Source: VFZN01 sp963709325
GTDB taxonomy: Bacteria > Acidobacteriota > Vicinamibacteria > Vicinamibacterales > UBA2999
Length of the DNA: 64,000 nt
Direction of reading: 5' to 3'
Assembly: GCA_963709325.1 (NCBI GenBank)
Contig: CAVPVV010000003.1
Coordinates: 2,976,001 to 3,040,000, forward strand
Shown here one piece after another: positions 25,227 to 35,026 of this stretch; position 1 is the stretch's first letter; each line of letters begins with the position of its first letter. Position numbers and translations under genes: made by a program. The notes beneath the pieces were generated by a model that saw only the letters and a list, made by a program, of their open reading frames with translations, did not search any database and had not been told where the DNA came from.

Positions 25227-26387
25227 GTGCTGAACGCGATCCTGTCCGTCGCGATCCTCGTCACGTTCACGACCTCCATCGTCATCGTCCTCGGATGGGG
25301 CGGGAAACGGGTCGAGGGGCCGATTCCGCTCTCGCTGTTCGGCTTCATGGCGCTGCTGTTCACCGCCGGCCTCGACGTCGGGCTGATCATGCTGCCGCTC
25401 ACCGAGTTCCCGGTCTACGCCCGCGAACCGGTGTACGCCTTCGCCAACCCGCTCGCGATCGCATTCGGCTCGTGGGGGTTCCTGGTCTGGGGCTTCTACT
25501 TTCTGACGACCTTCTACTTCGTCGCCGTCGAGCCACGAGTCCGGCTGTTCGAGCTGCCGCAGGTGAAGCTGGTCAACAACGTGGTCATCATCGGGACCAG
25601 CGCGTTCACGGCCCACCTGCTGTGGCAGAACCTGCCGTTCTACGTGCCTGATATCGGCCAGGTCTCGCGCTACGGCGTGGTGGCGCTCACGGTGCTGATG
25701 TCGGTCCTCACCAGCACGCACATCCGCTACGTGCGGGTGCTGAGCGTCTGGTCGATGTGGACGTTCGGCGCGCTGGTCGCGGCGATGTGGCTGGCGTCGG
25801 GAATGGGCGTGTCGGGGTTCCTGGCCAGCGTCGCCAACCTCGGCGAGTACTTCACCCACCTGCGGCGATTCGTGCTCCCGATGTCGGACTACCACGCGTT
25901 CTACCTGTTCTGGTGGTTCTCGTGGAGCATCATGATCGGCCAGTTCGTCGCGCGGTTCGTCGGCGGGATGCGGACCTGGCAGCTGGCTGCGGCGCTGCTG
26001 GTGATCCCGTCGATCCCGCTCGCGGCCTGGTTCTCAGTGCTGTATTTCTACTACCGCGCGAGTGTTCCAGTACACCCCGTGCTCGCAGTCGCGATGGTGG
26101 TGGTCGGGATTGTCTTCGTCGTCAACTCGCTCGACTCGCTGATCCGCCTCTACTCGGACAACCTCGGACTGACCGCCCGCCGGATGGGCGAGGCCAGCTA
26201 CGTCGTCACCCACTGGACCGTGATGTACGCGCTGGTGCTGGCGTTCCAGTTCACGCCGCTGAAGATCGAGTGGATTGGCCTGGTCGTAATCGGCATCTAC
26301 GCCGCCGTCTATGTGCTGCTGCTGCGGCGCTGCCGGATCACGCGATTCGCGCGCGTTCTCTCTCCTTCTCCACGAGAACGCGCCTGA
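25227..26387 (+). CDS. Short BCCT-like membrane transporter
   Basis: 386 residues from GTG 25227, about 10 hydrophobic segments. AFYLFWWFSWSIMIGQFVARF is the segment by which I recognise the betaine/choline/carnitine transporter (BCCT) family (WW.SWS..G.F.AR). It is shorter than the usual 500-plus residues, lacks obvious long termini, and the N-terminal helices are atypical, so it may be a divergent or relict family member. GTG is preceded by TACCAT nine bases upstream. It follows the APC permease by 28 bp and its 3' end overlaps the convergent ligase gene by 50 bp. Confidence 0.6.
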   Translation: MLNAILSVAILVTFTTSIVIVLGWGGKRVEGPIPLSLFGFMALLFTAGLDVGLIMLPLTEFPVYAREPVYAFANPLAIAFGSWGFLVWGFYFLTTFYFVAVEPRVRLFELPQVKLVNNVVIIGTSAFTAHLLWQNLPFYVPDIGQVSRYGVVALTVLMSVLTSTHIRYVRVLSVWSMWTFGALVAAMWLASGMGVSGFLASVANLGEYFTHLRRFVLPMSDYHAFYLFWWFSWSIMIGQFVARFVGGMRTWQLAAALLVIPSIPLAAWFSVLYFYYRASVPVHPVLAVAMVVVGIVFVVNSLDSLIRLYSDNLGLTARRMGEASYVVTHWTVMYALVLAFQFTPLKIEWIGLVVIGIYAAVYVLLLRRCRITRFARVLSPSPRERA

Positions 26388-27900
26388 GGATCTTGCCGGA
26401 AGGAGATTTCGGAATCGCATCCACGAACTCGACGTGCCGCAGCCGCTTGTAGTGCGCGACGTGCTGCTCGACGAAGACCATTACGGCCTCGGAGGTGATC
26501 GGTTCGCGCGCGACGACGAACGCTTTCGGGACCTCGCCGCACTCGCCATCGATGACGCCGATGACCGCTGCGTCGGCGATGCTGGTGTGCTTCAGGAGCA
26601 GCGCTTCGAGCTCGGCCGGCGCCACCTGGAAGCCCTTCACCTTGATCAGCTCCTTCAGGCGATCGACGATCTCGAGATAACCGTCCGCGTCAACGACCCC
26701 GATGTCGCCGGTGTGCAGCCAGCCGTCGCCGTCGACCGTCTTCGCGGTCGCCTCAGGGTTGTTCAGGTATCCCTTCATCACCTGCGGCCCGCGCACCCAG
26801 ACTTCGCCGGCCTCGCCGACCGCGACGTCGAGACCGGTCTGCGGATCGACCATCCGTCCCTCGGTGCTCGGCATGAGCGGCCCGATCTTACCGGTCCGTT
26901 CCGCTCCTGGCACGGTGTAGTGCGTCGCAGGACTCGCCTCGGTCATGCCGTAGCCCTGCCTGACCTTCACGCCAAGCCGCGCCTCCACCGCGTCGGTCAG
27001 GTGAGGCCCGAACGGTGCGGCGCCGGAGAAGAGCCATCGCAGGTTTGACAGGTTGTAGTTGTCCACGACCGGATGCTTGGCCAGCGCAACCGCGATCGGC
27101 GGGACAATGTGCGCCACGTCGATCGGCCAGTCCTGCACGATGCGCAGGAATGCTTCGAGATCGAACTTCTGCAGGGTGACGCAGGTCGCGCCGCGCATCA
27201 GCCCGAGGTTCATGACGACGACCATGCCGTAGATATGGAAGAACGGCAGGCACGCGATCATCGCCTTGAGCTCCGCGGTCTCGATGGCGTCGATTTGAAC
27301 GAGATTCGCGAGCAGGTTGCGATGCGTGAGCATCACGCCCTTCGACAGTCCCGTCGTGCCGGAGGAATACGGCAGCACCGCCACGTCGGCGGCCGGATCG
27401 ATTGTCACCGCCGGCGGTTCGGCGTCGACGCACACGTCATCGATCGACAGCACGTTGTCCACACGATCGATGGTGATGATCTCGACCGGCATGCCGCTCG
27501 CTTCCACACCCGCCCGCGCGCGATCGAGAAGCGCCGAAGTCGTCACCAGGAAGCGGGCGGCAGCGTCCTTCAGCTGAAACGTCACCTCCGCCGGCGTATA
27601 CGTCGGGTTGATAGTGGTGAGAATGCCGCCCATGCAGACGACGCCGTGAAAGACGACGGCGTACTCGGGCAGGTTTGGTGCGTAGATCGCGACGACCTCG
27701 CCCTTGCGGAGTCCGCGTCGCGCCAGGCCGGCAGCGAGCCGGCGAACGCCGTCGACGAGCGCTCCGTAAGAAATGGTGCGGCCGGTGACACCATCGACGA
27801 GGGCCGGACGATCCACGTACGCCCTGGCGCCACCGAGCACGAAGTCGGTGAGCGGCAGGTTGGGGATGACGACGTCCGGGTGGGGGCTGCGGAACGGCAT
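26338..27900 (-). CDS. 4-coumarate-CoA-ligase-like acyl-CoA synthetase
   Basis: 520 residues, full length for the ANL superfamily. In order: LPYSSGTTGLSKGVMLTHRN (ATP loop, about 180-199), VRQGYGMTEASPATHYT, GWLHTGDIG, RLKELIKVKGFQVAPAELE (hinge and acyl-adenylate loop) and the C-terminal catalytic PKSPSGKILRR with its Lys. It forms acyl-AMP and then a CoA thioester. The family contains plant-type 4CL and bacterial medium-chain or aromatic acid ligases; the acid is unknown. It has GGAG before the start and TATAAT further upstream at 27930-27935 on its strand. The last 50 bp overlap the BCCT-like gene. Confidence 0.85.
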   Translation of the reverse strand: MPFRSPHPDVVIPNLPLTDFVLGGARAYVDRPALVDGVTGRTISYGALVDGVRRLAAGLARRGLRKGEVVAIYAPNLPEYAVVFHGVVCMGGILTTINPTYTPAEVTFQLKDAAARFLVTTSALLDRARAGVEASGMPVEIITIDRVDNVLSIDDVCVDAEPPAVTIDPAADVAVLPYSSGTTGLSKGVMLTHRNLLANLVQIDAIETAELKAMIACLPFFHIYGMVVVMNLGLMRGATCVTLQKFDLEAFLRIVQDWPIDVAHIVPPIAVALAKHPVVDNYNLSNLRWLFSGAAPFGPHLTDAVEARLGVKVRQGYGMTEASPATHYTVPGAERTGKIGPLMPSTEGRMVDPQTGLDVAVGEAGEVWVRGPQVMKGYLNNPEATAKTVDGDGWLHTGDIGVVDADGYLEIVDRLKELIKVKGFQVAPAELEALLLKHTSIADAAVIGVIDGECGEVPKAFVVAREPITSEAVMVFVEQHVAHYKRLRHVEFVDAIPKSPSGKILRRVLVEKERERARIA

Positions 27901-27939
27901 GCGGGTCTCCGGCGTGGGGAAGGCGGCTGATTATATGGC

Positions 27940-28359
27940 GTGTGGGCGAATCGCTGGGGAAGGAACCCGATTGATGGCGGCCCTGGCCTGGTTGATGATC
28001 GCGACGACCGCGCCGTGCGCGACCACGGCGTGCCACTGCGGTTCGCGACCGGCGACAACGGCGCGAGCCTCACGGCGCTCCTCCAGGTGCCCGCCACGCG
28101 AGGCCCGGACCTCTGGTTCCTGCTCGACTCCGGTAACATCCGCGGCACCCTCGTCGCTCCGCATGTACGGGATCAGGACTTGCTGCCGTTCCCAACTGGC
28201 GCCACGGCCGCGATCCGCATTGGTGGTGGTCCGTCCAGGTCATACGACGTCAGCGTCGCCGACATCAACTACGACGGCGTGTTGGGGACCGCGTTTCTCG
28301 GCTCGGCCGTCGTGACGATCGATCTCCGGCGTGCGCCCGGAGCTGCCGGACGCGAATGA
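27940..28359 (+). CDS. Retropepsin-like aspartyl protease domain, fragment or short protein
   Basis: 139 residues from a GTG at 27940, which is poorly supported. LWFLLDSGNIRGTLVAP has the Asp-Ser-Gly catalytic-type triad of single-domain bacterial aspartyl proteases, and NYDGVLGTAFLGSAVVTIDL is the corresponding C-terminal substrate-loop region. The frame just before it is unlike a signal peptide, but a different frame from ATG 27974 reads MAALAWLMIATTAPCA, which resembles one. That join would need a -1 or +2 shift, so it is only suggestive. The gene may therefore be truncated. Confidence 0.5.
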   Translation: MWANRWGRNPIDGGPGLVDDRDDRAVRDHGVPLRFATGDNGASLTALLQVPATRGPDLWFLLDSGNIRGTLVAPHVRDQDLLPFPTGATAAIRIGGGPSRSYDVSVADINYDGVLGTAFLGSAVVTIDLRRAPGAAGRE

Positions 28360-28385
28360 TGGGCCTTCTGGTGGCGCCACCCACG

Positions 28386-28391
28386 TAGAAT
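28386..28391 (+). promoter_or_regulatory. -10-like box TAGAAT for the second TonB receptor
   Basis: TAGAAT ends six bases before the GTG at 28398 with CGCCGC between and no ribosome-binding site, supporting that GTG as start. Confidence 0.5.
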
Positions 28392-28397
28392 CGCCGC

Positions 28398-30747
28398 GTG
28401 TCCGTCCGGAGTGTGTTCTCCACGGCGCTGGCCCTGTTGACCGTTACCGCGCTTCCCGGAATGGCGCAGCGGCAGTCGGCCGAGATCCGCGGTGTGGTTG
28501 TCGAGAGCGACGACACGCCTGTCGGCGGGATTGCCGTTGCGCTCACGGACCCTCTTGGCGCGACGATTCTCCAGGCCACGAGCGATTCGAGCGGCCGATT
28601 CGTATTTCCGCAGGTCGCGCCCGGCCGCTTCACGATCCGCGCGCTCGCGGCGCCGGGCAAGGTGACGTCAGTCTCGGTCACGGTGGAATCGGCGCTGCCG
28701 CTCGAGGTCATCGTCCGGCTCGCGCCGCGGGTGGAAGAGATCGTCCAGGTCGAGGCGCGCCTCGAGGCCGTATCGACGCGATCGTCGCTCGGCAGCGAAT
28801 CGCTCGCCACCGTGCCGGCCCGAGTCCGCGGCCGAGCGGTGCAGGACGCCGTCGCGACCTTGCCGGGCTGGGCGATCGAGGACAACGGTCTGCTCCACGC
28901 TCGCGGGGTTGACGATGGGTTTCTCTACGTGGTCGATGGCGTTCCGGTGTACGAGCGGCTGGACGCGCTCAACGGGATTGCTCCGGACACGCCGTCGCTC
29001 GAGTCGATCACCGTGCTCACCGGGTATGTCGCGCCCGAGTTCGGCTACAAGGCCGGCGGCGTGATCGAGCTTCGCTCCGCGCCCGCCGCTGATCGATGGC
29101 GTGGAACCGCGGACGGCGGCCTGGGCACGCTCTCGACGCGACAGGCAGGAGGAAGTGCGGGAGGGCCGCTGGGCCCTGGGTTCGGTGTGCGCATCTCCGG
29201 ATCCGCGCTCGGTTCCGAACGCTTCCTGGACCCGCTGCACCCCGACAACCTGCACAACACCGGCCATCAGGGGTCGGTTTCCGGTGAGATCGACGCCGGC
29301 CGTGGCGGTCGCGACCGCGCCGCGGTCGGGTGGGCAGTGGGCCGCGCGCAGTATGACGTTCCCAACACCGAGGAGCAGGAGCTCGCAGAACAGGATCAGC
29401 GGCAGCGGATCTGGAGCGACGCGCTCACCGCTTCGTGGCAGCGGATGTGGTCGGATCGGACGGCGAGCCAGCTATCGGCGTACGCGCGGCGAAGCGGCAG
29501 TGCCCTCGATGGCAGCGAGCGCGACGTGCCGCTGTTCGCCTCCGCGGACCGCTCGCTGCGCCGCGCCGGGCTGCTCGCAAGTCTGTCGCACCAGCGTGGC
29601 GCACATCTGGTGAAAGGCGGCATCGAGGCGCAGGCCCTGTTGCTCGACGAAAATTTCACGTTCGCGGTGACCGATGCCGAGGAAGGCGAAGAGGCGGGGC
29701 TCAGCGACGGTGCACTCGAGCACGGACCGCAGAACCCGTTCGGGTTCGAGCGGAAGCTCGCGTCCGTCGCTGGTGTCGATGTACGTGCAGGACACGTGGC
29801 AGGCGAACGCGCGGCTGACCGTTGCCGCGGGCGTGCGCTTCGATCGCAGCACGCTGCTGCTGACGCGCCGGCGATGGAGCCCTCGAGCCGGCGTCTCCTT
29901 TCGGGTGACCGATTCGACGGTGGTGCGGGCGTCGATCAACCGCTACTTTCAGCCGCCCCAATCTGAGTATCTGCTGCTCTCGTCATCCGAGCAGGCACGT
30001 GAGCTGTCACCGTTTGTGACGGATGAAGCCGGCGGTGGCGCCGATGTCGAGCCGGAGCGGCAATGGGCCCTGGAGGCGGGCCTCGAGCACCGCGTCGGCC
30101 GATGGCGCATCGATGCGGCCTGGTGGCGGAGGGATGCGCGCGAGGTGGCGGATCCGAACGTCTTCTTCGGCACCACCGTCATCTTCCCGAACGCGGTCGC
30201 CAAGGGCCGCGCGCAGGGCATTGACGTGCGGCTCGAGGTGCCGCGCAGCCACGGGTGGTCCGGGTATGGCAGCGCCACGATCGGCAAGGTGATCCAGACG
30301 GGGCCTGTCACCGGCGGCCTGTTCCTGGAGGACGACATTCCCGACCTCGGTCCGGGCGTGGAGTTCCTGCCGGATCACGATCAGCGCGTGGCCATGGCCG
30401 GCGGCATCACCTGGGAGCACCCGCGCTCGGGATTCACGGCGTCGCTGGCAGCGCGTTACGAGAGCGGCACACCCATCCAGCGGGATACCGAGGACACGGA
30501 TCTGGAAGAGAGGCCCGGCGCCGAGCTCGTGGATTTCGATCGCGGGCGAGTCAAGCCCCGATTTCCCGTTTCGCTGATTGCCGCGTTCCCGCTTGCTGAC
30601 AGCGATCGGATCCGCGTGCTGCTGCGCGGATCGGTTCTCAACCTGTTCGATCAAGCCTACGCCTTCAACTTTGGGAACCCGTTCAGCGGGACGCATTTCG
30701 GCGCCCCCCGGACGGCCGCCGTGTCGCTGGCGGTCGCGTTCCGGTGA
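28398..30747 (+). CDS. TonB-dependent receptor with CarboxypepD-reg domain, one frameshift
   Basis: About 782 residues after correcting a single shift near 29763. From GTG 28398: signal peptide (FSTALALLTVTALPGMAQ), a carboxypeptidase-regulatory-like domain (IRGVVVESDDTPVGGIAVAL, DSSGRFVFPQVAPGRFTI), then the plug (RAVQDAVATLPGWAIEDNGLLHARG, FLYVVDGVPVYERLDALNG) and the beta barrel, ending SLAVAFR. This is the compact Oar-like type without a TonB-box that I can see. It lies alone, with a leaderless -10 box. The ligand is unknown. The frame break could be an error or real inactivation. Confidence 0.8.
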
Positions 30748-30783
30748 ACGAGCTTCCGGGTATGATGCGCCTCAGGTGCGCCG

Positions 30784-32976
30784 GTGTCCGATTCGGACCT
30801 CCCCCTCCCGTCGCGCGCGAACGACCCTGAGGTGACCCGCCCTCCCTCCGAGGGCGAGCGCGCGGTCCGTGAGATCGGTCCCTATCGATTGCTCCGCAAA
30901 GTCGGTGAAGGGGGCATGGGCGAGGTCTGGCTCGCCGACCAGACGCGCCCCGTCCAGCGGCAGGTCGCCGTCAAGGTGATCAAGGCGGGCATGGACACCG
31001 CCCAGGTGATCGGCCGGTTCGAGGCCGAACGCCAGGCGCTGGCGATGATGGACCATCCGGCCATCGCAAAAGTCTTCGACGGCGGCACGACCCCAGGCGG
31101 GCAGCCGTTCTTCGTAATGGAGTACGTGCGCGGCGAGCCGATCACCGACTACTGCGATCGGATGACGCTGCCGCTGCCGGAGCGCCTCGAGCTGTTCGCG
31201 AGCCTGTGTGAGGGCGTGCAGCACGCGCACCAGAAGGGCGTTATTCATCGCGACCTTAAGCCGTCGAATGTGCTGGTGACGGTTTCAGACGATCACCCGA
31301 CGCCGCGGATCATTGATTTCGGCATCGCCAAGGCCACCGCGCGGCGGCTAACCGACACGCCGTTCTACACGGAGGTAGGCGGGTTCATCGGCACTCCCGA
31401 GTACATGAGCCCCGAGCAGGCGGATCCTACCGAAATCGACGTGGACACCCGCACCGATGTCTACTCCCTCGGCGTGATCCTCTACGAGCTCCTGGTCGGT
31501 ACACTGCCGCACGACCGTGACACGCTTCGTGCCGGTGGTATCGCGCCCGCCAGGCGCGTGTTGTTCGATCAGGAGCCGCGCAAGCCGAGCACGCGCGTGG
31601 ATCGCGTGGCGACGGAGGTGGCCGGCAAGCGCCGGCTGCCGCCGGCGAAACTGGTGGCGGCGGTGCGCGGCGATCTCGACTGGATCGCGCTGAAAGCGCT
31701 CGAGAAGGATCGGACGCGGCGTTACCCGACGGCCAACGCGTTGGCGCTGGACGTGCGGCGCCACCTGGCCAGCGAGCCGGTGTCGGCGGGCCCGCCTGGC
31801 ACCGCCTACAAGATGGGCAAGTTCGTGAGGCGCCATCGGTTTGGCGTGGGCTCAGCGGCCGCGGCGGTTCTCGCCCTGCTCGTCTTCCTCGGGCTGCTCG
31901 CCTTTCAGGCCCGTCGTCTCGCGGCGGAACGCGACCGGGCCAACCAGGAAGCCGCCACCGCGACCCAGGTGACGCAGTTCCTGATCAGCCTGTTCAACGT
32001 GTCGGATCCAGGAGAGGCGCGCGGCAACTCGCTCACCGCCCGGGAAGTGCTGGACAAGGGGGCGAAGCAGCTGGACGAGACACTTCGCGATCAGCCAATC
32101 GTCCGCGCACGTCTCGGTACCGCGATCGGGACGGTGTACACGAATCTCGGCCTGTACGCGGCGGCGAAGCCGCTGCTCGAGCGCTCCGTCGAAGTGGCAA
32201 GGGCATCAGGCGGTGACGATCACCCCGATACCATTGCAGCCATGAACGCACTCGGTGCCGTGTGCTGGTATTTGCGTGATTACGAGCGTTCGATTGAGCT
32301 GTACCAGGCGGTGTTCGATGCGAGGCGGGCAGCGTCTGGTGATAGCGCCCGGGCCACGCTCCGTGCCAAGTACGACCTGTCGAGTGCCTTTCAAGGCATG
32401 ATGAAGCTGGACGTCGCGGAATCGCTGCTCAGGGACACGCTCGAACGGCAACGCGCCGCCTTTGGCGCGTCCGACCCGGACACGCTGTCGTCGATGAACA
32501 ACCTGCAGGGCCTCTACTTCAGCATGAAGCGGTTCGAGGCCGCCTTGCCGATCGCTCGCGAGGTTCTCGCCGAGGAGACAAACGTTCTGGGTGCCGACCA
32601 TCCACGGACCCTTCAGGGCACGCACAACCTCGGAGCGATCTTCCTAGAGCTGAAGGATTACGGCGCCGCTGAAACGCTCCTGGCCAAAGCGCTCGAAGGA
32701 CGCCGCAGGGTTCTGGGACGTCACCATGAACGAACGTTAACCAGCTGGGAACGCTATGCGCGTCTTCTCGACGAGCGTGGCGACAGCGAGGGCGCGCGCC
32801 GGGCGTGTGAGGGCATTCTCGACGAAATCGGGGATGACCAACAGGTGCCTTATCCGGCGTTGAGGCGACGGACCATCGAGCGCCTGGTGTCGCTGGCCGA
32901 TCGCGCCAGCGACGTGGGAGCGCGGACACGATGGAAGGAGCGGCTCGACGCGCTCGGCGATGGCCAAACCCGGTGA
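30784..32976 (+). CDS. Membrane Ser/Thr protein kinase with C-terminal TPR region
   Basis: 730 residues from GTG 30784. The kinase domain (about 32-320) has GEGGMGEVW (P-loop), RQVAVKVIKAGMD (Lys), VIHRDLKPSNVLV, RIIDFGIAKA and GTPEYMSPEQADP. A transmembrane helix (SAAAAVLALLVFLGLLAF, about 360-378) follows a basic stretch, and about 350 residues of TPR-like helices come after it, outside the membrane by topology. This arrangement is common in Acidobacteriota and Planctomycetota. The kinase lies in the cytoplasm, and the TPR array probably senses or binds partners. All catalytic residues are present. Confidence 0.85.
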   Translation: MSDSDLPLPSRANDPEVTRPPSEGERAVREIGPYRLLRKVGEGGMGEVWLADQTRPVQRQVAVKVIKAGMDTAQVIGRFEAERQALAMMDHPAIAKVFDGGTTPGGQPFFVMEYVRGEPITDYCDRMTLPLPERLELFASLCEGVQHAHQKGVIHRDLKPSNVLVTVSDDHPTPRIIDFGIAKATARRLTDTPFYTEVGGFIGTPEYMSPEQADPTEIDVDTRTDVYSLGVILYELLVGTLPHDRDTLRAGGIAPARRVLFDQEPRKPSTRVDRVATEVAGKRRLPPAKLVAAVRGDLDWIALKALEKDRTRRYPTANALALDVRRHLASEPVSAGPPGTAYKMGKFVRRHRFGVGSAAAAVLALLVFLGLLAFQARRLAAERDRANQEAATATQVTQFLISLFNVSDPGEARGNSLTAREVLDKGAKQLDETLRDQPIVRARLGTAIGTVYTNLGLYAAAKPLLERSVEVARASGGDDHPDTIAAMNALGAVCWYLRDYERSIELYQAVFDARRAASGDSARATLRAKYDLSSAFQGMMKLDVAESLLRDTLERQRAAFGASDPDTLSSMNNLQGLYFSMKRFEAALPIAREVLAEETNVLGADHPRTLQGTHNLGAIFLELKDYGAAETLLAKALEGRRRVLGRHHERTLTSWERYARLLDERGDSEGARRACEGILDEIGDDQQVPYPALRRRTIERLVSLADRASDVGARTRWKERLDALGDGQTR

Positions 32977-32989
32977 GGCAAGAGGGTCC

Positions 32990-32995
32990 TATACT
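32990..32995 (+). promoter_or_regulatory. -10-like box TATACT for the cytochrome c/PQQ-like gene
   Basis: TATACT ends seven bases before the ATG at 33003. No ribosome-binding site lies in between. Confidence 0.5.
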
Positions 32996-33002
32996 GCCAC
33001 GC

Positions 33003-34881
33003 ATGCGAACGCCACGCCCCCTGGGCTTGATGTTTACCGTTTGCGCAATCCTAATCGCGGAGATGGCGCCGCCCGGCCGCGCGTGGACTGTGGCGACTGC
33101 GTTCGAACAGGAGCTATCGCTCGGAAGTCCTGGCCAGGCGTTGTTCCGCACCCACTGCGCGTCGTGCCACGACACCGCGCCTGGTTCTCCCGAGTCAACC
33201 AGGGCGCCCTCGCGCGAGGCGCTGCGCGCCAGGAGCCGCGAGTCGATCATCGCGGCGCTGTCCACCGGCGGATCGATGGCGCCGATGGCGACCGGCCTCA
33301 CCGCAGTGGAGAAAGCCTCGCTCGCCGCGTTTCTGTCGCCGATCGCGGAGCCGCCTGTCGATCCAAACGCGGGACGCTGCCCGACGCAGCCTTCGTCGCT
33401 TCCCGATCCGGCGACGCTCCCGTACTGGAACGGGTGGGGCGTCGATGCCAGCAACGCCCGATTCCAGCCGGCCGCGCTCGCCGGCCTCTCGGTGCGGAAC
33501 GTGCCGAAGCTCACATTGAAATGGGCGTTCGGCATTCCCGGCGCCAGCGCCGTGAGCGCCCAGCCAACGGTCTATGCCGGCCGCGTGTTCATCGGCAGCG
33601 AGAACGGCACCGTCTACGCGCTCGACGCAGCGAGCGGGTGCCTTTACTGGCAGTTCAAGGCCGCCGGCGGTGTCCGCAGCGCGATCACCGTCGCGCCACT
33701 GGCCGGCCACAAGCCGGCCCGCTACGCCGCATACTTCGGCGACTTCAGGGCCAACGTGTACGCCGTGGACGCGCTCACCGGCGAGCAGATCTGGTCGCTG
33801 AGAGTGGACGATCACGCGGCGGCGCGGATCACCGGCGCGCCGGCGTTGAGCGGCGGTCGGCTCTACGTTCCCGTCTCGTCGCTCGAGGAGCTGCCGGCGG
33901 CTCGGCCCGATTACCAGTGCTGTACGTTCCGCGGCAGCGTCATTGCCATCGACGCCGCCACCGGCAAACAGATCTGGAAGACGTTCACGATCCCGGATGC
34001 GCCGCAGATCGCCGGGAAGAACGCCGCCGGCACGCCGCTCTGGAAGCATGCCGGCGCCGCAATCTGGGCAGCGCCGACCATCGACGCCACGCGCAAGGTG
34101 CTCTACGTCGCCACCGGCAACGCCTACACCGAGCCGGCGGCGCCGACTACCGACGCGGTGATCGCGATGTCGCTCGATACCGGCGCCATCCAGTGGATCT
34201 CACAGGTCACGCCGAAGGATTCCTACGTCGTCGGATGCCGGCCGGACAACGACAATTGCCCCGACGATCTCGGTCCCGACTTCGACTTCGGCAATTCGCC
34301 AATCCTGCGGAAGCTCGCCAATGGCCGAACCGTGCATCGCCATCGGGCAGAAGTCGGGAGTGGCCTACGGCATGGATCCGGATCGCAAGGGCGCCGTCCT
34401 CTGGCAATACCGCGCGGGCAAGGGCAGTCCGCTCGGCGGCATCGAGTGGGGCGCCGCCGCCGACGAGCGAATCATGTATGTGCCGGTCTCCGATGTGCTC
34501 GGTGAAGAGGCAGGCGGATTGCACGCGATCGGGTTGAGCAGTGGTGAACGGATCTGGCACACGCCAGCGCCGGCGCTTTCGTGCAAGGGCACGCTCGGAT
34601 GTTCGGGTGCTCAGTCGGCCGCAGTCAGCGTCATTCCGGGCGTCGTCTTCTCGGGATCGGTGGACGGGCATCTGCGAGCCTACGACACCGGTGACGGCCG
34701 CATCATCTGGGATTACGACACTGCACGCGATTTCGAGACCGTGAACGGAGTTCGCGCCTCGGGCGGATCGATCGACGGCGGCGGACCAGTCGTGGTGGGT
34801 GGAATGGTGTTCGCCGGCTCAGGATACGGAAGATGGCGGGGACGGCCAGGCAACGTGCTCCTCGCCTTCGCGGTGCAGTAG
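33003..34881 (+). CDS. Cytochrome c - PQQ-type beta-propeller dehydrogenase-like protein, one frameshift
   Basis: About 626 residues after correcting a shift near 34335 (GRTV joined to IAIGQKSGVAYG). A signal peptide precedes a short cytochrome c domain with the haem motif CASCH (residues about 57-61) and a distal Met (SMAPM). Then come propeller repeats typical of PQQ enzymes such as polyvinyl-alcohol dehydrogenase: GRVFIGSENGTVYALDAASG, ANVYAVDALTGEQIWSL, GSVIAIDAATGKQIWK and VDGHLRAYDTGDGRIIWDY. A periplasmic alcohol oxidation passing electrons to the cytochrome is expected; substrate and cofactor are inferred. Confidence 0.8.
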
Positions 34882-35026
34882 CGTCTCAATGCAGCACGCC
34901 GCTGTTACGATCTGGAACAGTCGCGCGGTTCGGCGAGACCTCTCCGTTCCGGCCTAAAGGTCGCCCTCACAGCAGGTTAGTTGCTGATTCCAATTCTGGT
35001 CCCCGCATTGCAATAGTCGCGGGCCG

